From positions 1 through 28,709 of the IMG/VR virus record IMGVR_UViG_3300020470_000154: a stretch of 28,709 nt of DNA; one strand, 5' to 3'. Source of the stretch: a virus. A model generated the notes under the pieces. That model made no database searches, was not told where the DNA came from, and saw nothing but the letters and a program-made list of their open reading frames with translations. Position numbers and translations under genes: made by a program. This document shows, one piece after another, positions 15,226-20,584 of the stretch. The stretch's first letter is position 1, and each line of letters opens with the position of its first letter.

Positions 15226-16473
15226 TCAAGCCTCACTTTTTTTCTCTATAGTAATAGAAGGTTTATCAGTCTTTAGTAAGTTCTTTACTTCCTGTTTAAA
15301 CCCTTTAGATGGTTTAACAGACTTTGGTTTATCCAAAGTAAAATGTGGAGTTGGAGACTGTGGTTTAATCCTACTCTGAACGATATTTGTAGAAGGTGGT
15401 TGTCCAGCTCCTTGTTGAACCACATTCATATCTGGTCTAACACCACTTCCTATGTCAGGTGTAGTTGTCTGATAATCACATGATTGTCCTTGTTGCTGTT
15501 GAGGAGGAACGTACGTACCAGTAAATGTTCTGGACTTACCCATCCTCTTTCTAACAAGATCACAAACTTCTTTAACTTGTTGTGAAGTCATCTCCAAAGC
15601 TTCATCATTATACCTATCAACTCTCTCATCTTGAGATATTCTAATAGGAGCATACTCCCTCTTATCAAGTCCAACATCATAGATATCAAAATCTTTATGG
15701 CCTGGATAACTTATATTCTCTGGATATGTTGAACCAACAACTACAGTTGCAGTTCCCTCAAGGGCTCTAACCATATGTTGACCCATACTATCACATCCTA
15801 AGAAATGATCTGCAACATCAATTACTGCAGCCCATTGACGCATATCTTGAATCTGAGGTCTTGCAATTTTATATCGAGACTTCTCTTCATTCTCTTCCAC
15901 TGGGAAGTGAATTTCACTCATAACAATAACACCATAATCTTTCTTGAGGTTATTGATAATATCTACAGTGTTCTGTAATGATAAACTTCTTGAGGTAGGA
16001 TCTGCGATAAATTCTCCATACTGTTCAACCCCACGACCAAATGGTTGAATAACAAGAACCTTATCTTTCTTGGTTACTGATTTTACTTCTTGTACAACAT
16101 TATATCCATTAATAACCTCAGTCTTATTGAGGTTAAGTGTTGGTTTAGGCAATTCCCTTGGTTCATCTAAACCATTAATTTCTATATCATATGCCTGTGC
16201 AAGATTACACTTCTGATTGTAGTAATGCCAAACTCTATATGGTTCTGGACTTACACAATCTCTGTGTTTAATATGTTCTTGGAAGACATTCTTATGCCAG
16301 TTGTCATAAGCCCTACCATCTAATGTAGGATGTCCTTTAAAAAAATCTGTTCCACCCTCGCAAATGATAATAAAATCATCTTCGGGATGTTCTTCTACAT
16401 GTTTTTCAAATGCAGGTATGGAGCATATAACTCTTCCAGCTCCACCATTTATGAAAAAGGCCTTCGATCGCAT
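15226..16473 (-). CDS. GT9/heptosyltransferase-like glycosyltransferase with a disordered C-terminal tail
   Basis: 415 aa. Residues 1-310 look like a GT-B glycosyltransferase of the ADP-heptose:LPS heptosyltransferase group (GT9). The N-terminal loop 'NGGAGRVICSIPAFEKH' (9-25) corresponds to GT9 'GLGDxxxxxPxxxxL'. 'VLVIQPFGRG' opens the second domain. 'HFLGCDSMGQHMVRALEGTA' (223-242) followed by 'VVVGSTYPEN' (244-253) matches the nucleotide-sugar site 'xxxNDTGPMHLAAALGxP...GPT'. From ~315 to the end is low-complexity sequence: 'PPQQQQGQ', then Pro/Ser/Lys-rich (residues 360-415). This tail is unusual for GT9. With ADP-heptose genes downstream, heptose transfer is the natural guess; the acceptor is unknown. 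A good GAGGTG lies 7 nt before the ATG. Confidence 0.68.
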   Translation of the reverse strand: MRSKAFFINGGAGRVICSIPAFEKHVEEHPEDDFIIICEGGTDFFKGHPTLDGRAYDNWHKNVFQEHIKHRDCVSPEPYRVWHYYNQKCNLAQAYDIEINGLDEPRELPKPTLNLNKTEVINGYNVVQEVKSVTKKDKVLVIQPFGRGVEQYGEFIADPTSRSLSLQNTVDIINNLKKDYGVIVMSEIHFPVEENEEKSRYKIARPQIQDMRQWAAVIDVADHFLGCDSMGQHMVRALEGTATVVVGSTYPENISYPGHKDFDIYDVGLDKREYAPIRISQDERVDRYNDEALEMTSQQVKEVCDLVRKRMGKSRTFTGTYVPPQQQQGQSCDYQTTTPDIGSGVRPDMNVVQQGAGQPPSTNIVQSRIKPQSPTPHFTLDKPKSVKPSKGFKQEVKNLLKTDKPSITIEKKSEA

Positions 16474-16523
16474 TGTTTTTCACCTCAAGTAATTAGAATA
16501 ATGATTTTCATGATTCCTAAAGT

Positions 16524-16531
16524 TATTTAGT
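16524..16531 (-). promoter_or_regulatory. Late-promoter-like ACTAAATA element before the glycosyltransferase gene
   Basis: The minus-strand reading is ACTAAATA, 50 nt upstream of the ATG at 16473 and overlapping the stop codon (TGA) of the preceding DUF6445-like gene. It is identical to the element before gp13. If active it would start the long run 16473 to 6903 of tightly overlapping accessory genes. Confidence 0.35.
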
Positions 16532-17190
16532 CACATAAAAAACACCTGTGTTAGACGGGGTTTTGTTTGAAACATATCCCTATTTAGAATTGCACCGTGA
16601 GTATGTCTTGCTTCATATAATAACATTCTATTATACTTCATATCACATGTAAAGGCATCTCTTTCATTTGGTTTCCACATAGGTTGATCTTCTTTGAATG
16701 GATAGAATTTTGTACCTCCATCACATTCATCATCCTTATTCAAATATACTAAAGCAGCCCATTTATATTTTATATTGTCTTTGTGATAGGTAGATACATT
16801 TCCATTATATGAATCTTGTCTTTTAGCGAAGTCTGATCCGTAACTAACATTGACCATAAACTTCATATTATCCCATTTTATATTAAAATCATCTTCATCC
16901 CATTCAATATTTGTCCATTCATCCAAAGTACACAATCCCTTAAACAATGGTTTAAGATTTTTTTGCATTTCTATTTGTTGTTCCCATACTCTTTTACCTA
17001 TCAAATCTCCAGTATAACTTTTTTCATCTTTTGGTTCACACGATAAAGCGTATTCTCGAACCTCATCTGGATTCAAATAAAAATTATCTACTATAAAAAC
17101 TTTTCTCCAGACCATTCCAAGATCATTGTACTTATAATGATCATAAAGTTTGTGGACATGTGCATCCGCTGTATAATTTACTTCAAACAT
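16531..17190 (-). CDS. DUF6445-like protein, putative Fe(II)/2-oxoglutarate-type enzyme (copy B)
   Basis: A 219-aa paralogue of the protein at 5397-6125. Shared blocks are 'VDNFYLNPDEVREYALSCEP' (DUF6445 hallmark), 'KRVWE', 'WAALVYLNKDDECDGGTKFY' and 'MKYNRMLLYEARHTHGAI'. Candidate iron ligands are His136 and Asp138 in 'STYHKDNI' and His198 in 'HTHGA', with Arg212 in 'KPRLTQVFFM' as a possible 2OG anchor. Function unknown beyond a probable oxygenase-like fold. It lies at the upstream edge of the minus-strand accessory operon, while copy A lies at the opposite edge on the other strand. A 57-nt gap with a late-like promoter separates it from the glycosyltransferase gene, and an intrinsic terminator lies just upstream. 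There is no clear Shine-Dalgarno. Confidence 0.75.
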   Translation of the reverse strand: MFEVNYTADAHVHKLYDHYKYNDLGMVWRKVFIVDNFYLNPDEVREYALSCEPKDEKSYTGDLIGKRVWEQQIEMQKNLKPLFKGLCTLDEWTNIEWDEDDFNIKWDNMKFMVNVSYGSDFAKRQDSYNGNVSTYHKDNIKYKWAALVYLNKDDECDGGTKFYPFKEDQPMWKPNERDAFTCDMKYNRMLLYEARHTHGAILNRDMFQTKPRLTQVFFM

Positions 17191-17203
17191 AATTTAAAAC
17201 ATT

Positions 17204-17229
17204 AAAAAAGATGACCTTTCGATCATCTT
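17204..17229 (-). terminator. Intrinsic terminator after the tail-chaperone-like gene
   Basis: A 7-bp perfect stem (AAGATGA at 17208-17214 with TCATCTT at 17223-17229) and an 8-nt loop. On the minus strand it is followed by a run of six T (17209-17204, sharing the two A-T pairs at the stem base). It sits 22 nt after the stop of the gene at 17251-18012. It separates the structural module from the accessory island. Confidence 0.75.
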
Positions 17230-17250
17230 AGTTAATTTATATATATTCGA

Positions 17251-18012
17251 TCAGAATGGTGGTGCCCAAGGTTGAGTACCATCATCATTAGGAGATGCTG
17301 CAGCAGGAGGATCAACGTGCTGAGGAACATCAGGCATCATCATTTGAGCGATGTTAGGATGAACTCCAGCATCAGCCATAGTCTTAGGGAAATCCCTTAA
17401 CTTCTGACGATAAACTTTCCACTCTTCTTTAATTGATGCAGGCATGTCTTCTGATACTTTACCATCACACTGTTCAAGTGCAGTATCTCTCTTACTTCTG
17501 ATGTTGTCCCAAGTTAGATCTGCATCATGACCGTTGAGTTTCTCTTTAACGGTATAAGCAGTAATGTCAAGAGTATTACCTGCGTTCTTCTTAATGCTGT
17601 CGATATCAAAGATATCATCAGCCATTAATGGTGTGGAATATGTAAACTGTGGATATCCATCAGCTTTCATATCAGGAGAGCCAGAATGAACAACTTCACC
17701 TGTACCTCTTGCTTCTTCTTTCTCATCGACTACTGGTGCTCGCAACTGACAAATCAAAGTATTTGTATGACTTGCAGCGCAATCGACTTCAAACCATTCT
17801 ACTACGTCAGCAGGCTTTGGACGACCATCTGCAATATCATCCTCTGTGAGAGGACCATATGCTTCCTTACCGTTTGCATCTAACTGTAGAAAAATCTTAT
17901 CGGGCCCGTCATATGTTGTTGTACGCTTCTTACCATCACTGAAAGAATGATCGACAAGGAAGTTATTTGGGAGGGGCAATTCCCAAGAATGTGAAATAAT
18001 TTTAGTAGCCAT
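17251..18012 (-). CDS. Putative tail fibre/tail assembly protein with Phage_tail_APC-like C-terminus
   Basis: 253 aa. The C-terminal third contains 'NIRSKRDTALEQCD' (165-178 region) and 'EWKVYRQKLRDFPKTM', the pattern of phage tail assembly chaperones (Phage_tail_APC: 'RxxRdxxL...WxxYRqxLRdip'). The N-terminal part ('ISHSWELPLPNNFLVDHSFS', 'IFLQLDANGKEAYGPLT', 'EWFEVDCAASHTNTLICQL') is a beta-rich structural-like region that I do not recognise. The extreme C-terminus is Pro/Asp-rich. The position beside three fibre-like genes fits a fibre assembly or fibre-associated role. The gene is its own transcription unit: a TATAAATA late promoter 39 nt upstream and a strong terminator downstream. Confidence 0.65.
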   Translation of the reverse strand: MATKIISHSWELPLPNNFLVDHSFSDGKKRTTTYDGPDKIFLQLDANGKEAYGPLTEDDIADGRPKPADVVEWFEVDCAASHTNTLICQLRAPVVDEKEEARGTGEVVHSGSPDMKADGYPQFTYSTPLMADDIFDIDSIKKNAGNTLDITAYTVKEKLNGHDADLTWDNIRSKRDTALEQCDGKVSEDMPASIKEEWKVYRQKLRDFPKTMADAGVHPNIAQMMMPDVPQHVDPPAAASPNDDGTQPWAPPF

Positions 18013-18051
18013 AGTTTTTGCGGATTTGTTCGGGTTTACTCCTTCGTCTAT

Positions 18052-18059
18052 TATTTATA
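18052..18059 (-). promoter_or_regulatory. T4-type late promoter (TATAAATA)
   Basis: The exact T4 late -10 consensus TATAAATA reads on the minus strand 39 nt upstream of the ATG at 18012, in a non-coding gap, just downstream of the terminator of the preceding gene (18066-18096). This terminator-promoter arrangement makes the call strong. It implies use of a gp55-like late sigma factor. Confidence 0.8.
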
Positions 18060-18065
18060 CAATCG

Positions 18066-18096
18066 CATAAAAAAAGAGGGTTCGGAAACCCTCTTT
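18066..18096 (-). terminator. Intrinsic terminator after the Cys-rich fibre genes
   Basis: A 10-bp stem (AAAGAGGGTT at 18073-18082 with AACCCTCTTT at 18087-18096) and a 4-nt loop. On the minus strand it is followed by a T run (complement of the A run at 18069-18075). It lies 18 nt after the stop codon at 18115. This is the strongest terminator in the window. Confidence 0.9.
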
Positions 18097-18114
18097 CTTA
18101 AAATTTCGTTTTTC

Positions 18115-18906
18115 TTAGACGAATGTGATCTTAACGAGACCCGATCCTCCTTGTCCACCCTGTCCACAGTGACCACTTCCACAATAGGTAGAAATAGCAC
18201 CTTGTCCACCGTGACCGTAAGGAACAGTCCAACAACCACAACGCATCCAACAACGTCTAACAGCGTAACTAACACCCAACGTTCCGATGAATGGAGCACC
18301 TGTAGGATGACCCTTGTTATAGAAACAATGGCAGTCCCATCCGTCCACTTTATATGAGGTTCCTCCGTGGTTACCCATTGCGAAGTCTCCACCCCATGCG
18401 CCAGGTTGTACACAGCACCTCTGGAATTCAGAGTAACATGAACTTGGCCAAGAGTTAGTTGCACAACCTCTTGTACCACCTAAGGCACAGAAATTACTGA
18501 GGTTATGTCCGTTAACGTAGGATGAACATCCGTAACATCCTGTACATTCTCGTGAACAACAACGGTATACACCACCTGCACAAACAGTATACTGACAACC
18601 CGAAGTAGTTCCAATAGTTTTTGTGTTATAGAATCCACCACCAGCACCGAACCAGTTATGACATCTGTTACATGTACATGAACCGTGTCCGTTACCACCA
18701 GCACCCCATAACTCGAAGTTAATTCTTTGTACCCCAGAAGGTACTTGCCAATTACAGCAGCAGCCAGGCGTACATGAGTTAGGAGTACCATAAACCCACT
18801 TTACACACCAGTTACCGAAGGCACCAGATACAAGAGCAGTAGAAGGTATACTTTGATCTACTATCTGCTCGTTTTTAATTTTTTTGTATGATGAATACGT
18901 AGCCAT
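18115..18906 (-). CDS. Cys- and Gly-rich tail-fibre-tip-like protein (copy 3)
   Basis: A 263-aa protein with 27 Cys (about 10%). The framework is a Gly-rich phage fibre domain: 'WQVPSGVQRINFELWGAGGNG', a GGGFYNTKTI strand, 'YTVCAGG' and a C-terminal 'GQGGQGGSGLVKITFV'. Superimposed are clustered Cys motifs: 'CTPGCCCNW', 'CTCNRC', 'CCSRECTGCYGC' and 'RCWMRCGCW'. The block 'SSYVNGHNLSNFC' is invariant in all three copies. The N-terminus 'MATYSSYKKIKNEQIVD' is a short fibre-attachment-like segment, also shared. The Cys could form disulfides or bind metal; nothing here decides. It is likely a receptor-binding tip or surface-exposed virion protein (inference from Gly-rich fold and fibre neighbours). 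A GGAG Shine-Dalgarno lies in the 15-nt spacer. It is last in the trio and is followed by a strong terminator. Confidence 0.8.
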   Translation of the reverse strand: MATYSSYKKIKNEQIVDQSIPSTALVSGAFGNWCVKWVYGTPNSCTPGCCCNWQVPSGVQRINFELWGAGGNGHGSCTCNRCHNWFGAGGGFYNTKTIGTTSGCQYTVCAGGVYRCCSRECTGCYGCSSYVNGHNLSNFCALGGTRGCATNSWPSSCYSEFQRCCVQPGAWGGDFAMGNHGGTSYKVDGWDCHCFYNKGHPTGAPFIGTLGVSYAVRRCWMRCGCWTVPYGHGGQGAISTYCGSGHCGQGGQGGSGLVKITFV

Positions 18907-18921
18907 CGTTTCTCCTGCTTG

Positions 18922-19719
18922 TTAGAAGTATGTAATTTTAACTAATCCGCCACCACCAGTACCACCTTGTCCACAGTGTCCATTACCACAATAATTTGAC
19001 ATAGCGTTCATTCCACCATTACCATAAGGAACAATCCAGCACCCACAACGGATCCAACATCCTCGTGTAGATTGTTGTACAAATGTTCCAATCAAAGGAG
19101 CAGAAGTAGGTGTTAATCCCTGATTATAGCAGTGACACCATCCTCTATAAGTATCATAACGAGAAGCACTCCAAGCACCTGAGTGGTTACCCATTGCCAT
19201 CTGTCCACCCCATTGAGTAGGAGATGCACAACATGACCAAGTTGAAGAGCATTCTTCTGACCAAGAGGTATTTGCGTCTCCACGTCTACCACCTTGAGCA
19301 CAGAAATTACTCAAGTTATGTCCATTTACATACGACGAACATCCTTGACATCCATAACACTCTCTTGAGAGGCATGGATAAACTCCACCAGCACATACTG
19401 AATACTGACAACCAGCGTTCGTTGATACTATTTGACTGTTGTAATATCCACCACCTGCAGCAGAATAGTGGTGACATCTGTTACAGGAGCAAGCGCCTGT
19501 ACCATTACCACCTGAACCCCATAATTGGATCCAAAGCTTTGTTACTCCCGAAGGTACTGTCCAGTTGCAGCAGCAACCTGGCGAACACCTACACATGGTT
19601 CCATATACCCACTTAACACCATATGTGGAAGTCGGAGAAGAACTGAACTTATCAGCTCCTAAGATACCATTTGCAAAGGTATCTCCGTTAATTTTCTTGT
19701 AAGATGAATAACTGGCCAT
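18922..19719 (-). CDS. Cys- and Gly-rich tail-fibre-tip-like protein (copy 2)
   Basis: 265 aa, 25 Cys. The same architecture as its two neighbours: N-terminal 'MASYSSYKKINGDTF', 'WTVPSGVTKLWIQLWGSGGNG', 'CSCNRCHHYSAAGGGYYNSQ', 'YSVCAGGVYPCLSRECYGC', the invariant 'SSYVNGHNLSNFC', 'RGCWIRCGCW' and the C-terminal 'GQGGTGGGGLVKITYF'. It has lost one Cys of the CC pair ('PCLSREC' against 'RCCSREC'), so that Cys is not essential for the fold. The variable segment (about 145-200, 'DANTSWSEECSSTWSCC', 'SGAWSASRYDTYRGW') is where the three copies differ most and is the best candidate for receptor contact. An 11-nt spacer with GGAG follows copy 1. Confidence 0.8.
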   Translation of the reverse strand: MASYSSYKKINGDTFANGILGADKFSSSPTSTYGVKWVYGTMCRCSPGCCCNWTVPSGVTKLWIQLWGSGGNGTGACSCNRCHHYSAAGGGYYNSQIVSTNAGCQYSVCAGGVYPCLSRECYGCQGCSSYVNGHNLSNFCAQGGRRGDANTSWSEECSSTWSCCASPTQWGGQMAMGNHSGAWSASRYDTYRGWCHCYNQGLTPTSAPLIGTFVQQSTRGCWIRCGCWIVPYGNGGMNAMSNYCGNGHCGQGGTGGGGLVKITYF

Positions 19720-19730
19720 TTGTTCTCCGA

Positions 19731-20513
19731 TTACAAATACGTAATTCTAACTATGCCAGATCCTCCCTGGCCACCCTGACCGCAGCATCTACCGCAGTAC
19801 TGGTTAATTCCACCCTGTCCACCAGTTGCATAAGGAGCAGTCCAACAACCGCAACGTGACCAGCAGTGAACAGATCTATGTTCTGCACCCATTCCTAAGA
19901 ATGGAGCACCAGACATACATTCTTGTGTAATCGATGGACCACACTGACAATCCCAGTGACCAGACCAACCTGTCTGGTGAGGAGCCATTGCGAAGTCTCC
20001 ACCCCAAGCACCTGGCGAAACGCAGCAGTACCAAGTAGAGGTACACTGAACTGACCAGTCACCGTTTGCACAACCCCTTGCACCACCTCTGGCGCAGAAG
20101 TTACTTAAGTTATGTCCATTTACATATGATGAACATCCTGTGCAACCGTTACACTCTCGTGAACAACACCTATAAACACCACCAGCACATACTGTATAAG
20201 TACATCCTCCGTTAGTGGCTATAGTTTTTGTGTTGTAAGTTCCACCTGCAGCACCTCTAAAGTGCTGACATCTATTACATGAACAATGTCCATGTCCATT
20301 ACCGCCTGCACCCCAAAGTTCCCATGTTATTCTGGTTGTACCAGTAGGAACTTGCCAGTTACAGCAACAACCTGGCGTACATGCGTTTGGAGATCCATAA
20401 ACGTGTTTTACACAATATGAAGGTCCACTTCCAGGCACCAGCTTCTCAACGCTGATCTCGTTATTTGGAACTTGATCAGCAACTACTTTTCGATATGATC
20501 TATAATTAGCCAT
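19731..20513 (-). CDS. Cys- and Gly-rich tail-fibre-tip-like protein (copy 1)
   Basis: 260 aa, 29 Cys, the highest of the three, and first transcribed. It shares 'MANYRSYRKVVADQV' (N-terminus), 'CTPGCCCNWQVPTGTTRITW', 'LWGAGGNGHGHCSCNRC', 'VCAGGVYRCCSRECNGC', 'SSYVNGHNLSNFC', 'HCWSRCGCW' and the Gly-rich C-terminus 'GQGGQGGSGIVRITYL'. It has an additional 'CGRCCG' near the C-terminus where the others read 'CGSGHCG' or 'CGNGHCG'. A late-like AATAAATA 20 nt before the ATG and the terminator beyond 18115 suggest the trio is one transcript. Identification as a fibre tip rests on the Gly-rich domain pattern and context; I know of no biochemical data. Confidence 0.8.
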   Translation of the reverse strand: MANYRSYRKVVADQVPNNEISVEKLVPGSGPSYCVKHVYGSPNACTPGCCCNWQVPTGTTRITWELWGAGGNGHGHCSCNRCQHFRGAAGGTYNTKTIATNGGCTYTVCAGGVYRCCSRECNGCTGCSSYVNGHNLSNFCARGGARGCANGDWSVQCTSTWYCCVSPGAWGGDFAMAPHQTGWSGHWDCQCGPSITQECMSGAPFLGMGAEHRSVHCWSRCGCWTAPYATGGQGGINQYCGRCCGQGGQGGSGIVRITYL

Positions 20514-20533
20514 TTAGCAACCTGAATTGATGG

Positions 20534-20541
20534 TATTTATT
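20534..20541 (-). promoter_or_regulatory. Late-promoter-like AATAAATA element before the Cys-rich trio
   Basis: The minus strand reads AATAAATA, one mismatch from TATAAATA and fitting the NATAAATA form described for cyanophage late promoters. It lies 20 nt upstream of the ATG at 20513 and directly after a probable terminator, in the 52-nt gap. Confidence 0.6.
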
Positions 20542-20553
20542 AATCATAATAAA

Positions 20554-20584
20554 GAGAATCCACCATTAGATGGTGAAGATTCTC
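20554..20584 (-). terminator. Probable terminator overlapping the stop codon of the 1473-aa fibre gene
   Basis: A 13-bp stem in two parts: GAGAATC (20554-20560) with GATTCTC (20578-20584), and CACCAT (20561-20566) with ATGGTG (20570-20575). It has a 3-nt loop and a 2-nt bulge. The gene's TAA (20566-20568) lies in the apical loop region. On the minus strand the stem is followed by TTTATTA, a weak T tract, so termination may be partial. Confidence 0.5.

Larger units (their letters stand above)
18115..20513 (-). repeat. Tandem triplication of a ~790-bp gene
   Basis: Three consecutive, same-length reading frames (260, 265, 263 aa) share N-terminus, Cys spacing and C-terminus. Nucleotide identity is visible locally, for example around 18500-18530, 19310-19340 and 20105-20135, which all encode the 'SSYVNGHNLSNF' block. 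Spacers are 11 and 15 nt. The copies have diverged mainly between residues ~145 and 215. Confidence 0.9.

Noticed and set aside
5397-17190. Island considered as a nonribosomal/polyketide-type natural product cluster
   Set aside because: There is no carrier protein, NRPS, PKS or peptide precursor; halogenases and carbamoyltransferase alone do not define such a cluster, and the surroundings are virion genes.
18051-18479. Open frame of 142 codons overlapping Cys-rich copy 3
   Set aside because: Val/Leu-rich shadow that runs through the terminator hairpin; the 263-aa frame with conserved Cys clusters is the real gene.
18115-20513. Cys-rich trio considered as metallothionein, ferredoxin-like or RiPP precursor genes
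   Set aside because: The Gly-rich fibre scaffold (VPSG...LWGAGG and GQGGQGGSG ends) and fibre neighbours fit a virion protein better; there is no CxxCxxC ferredoxin pattern and no leader/core structure.
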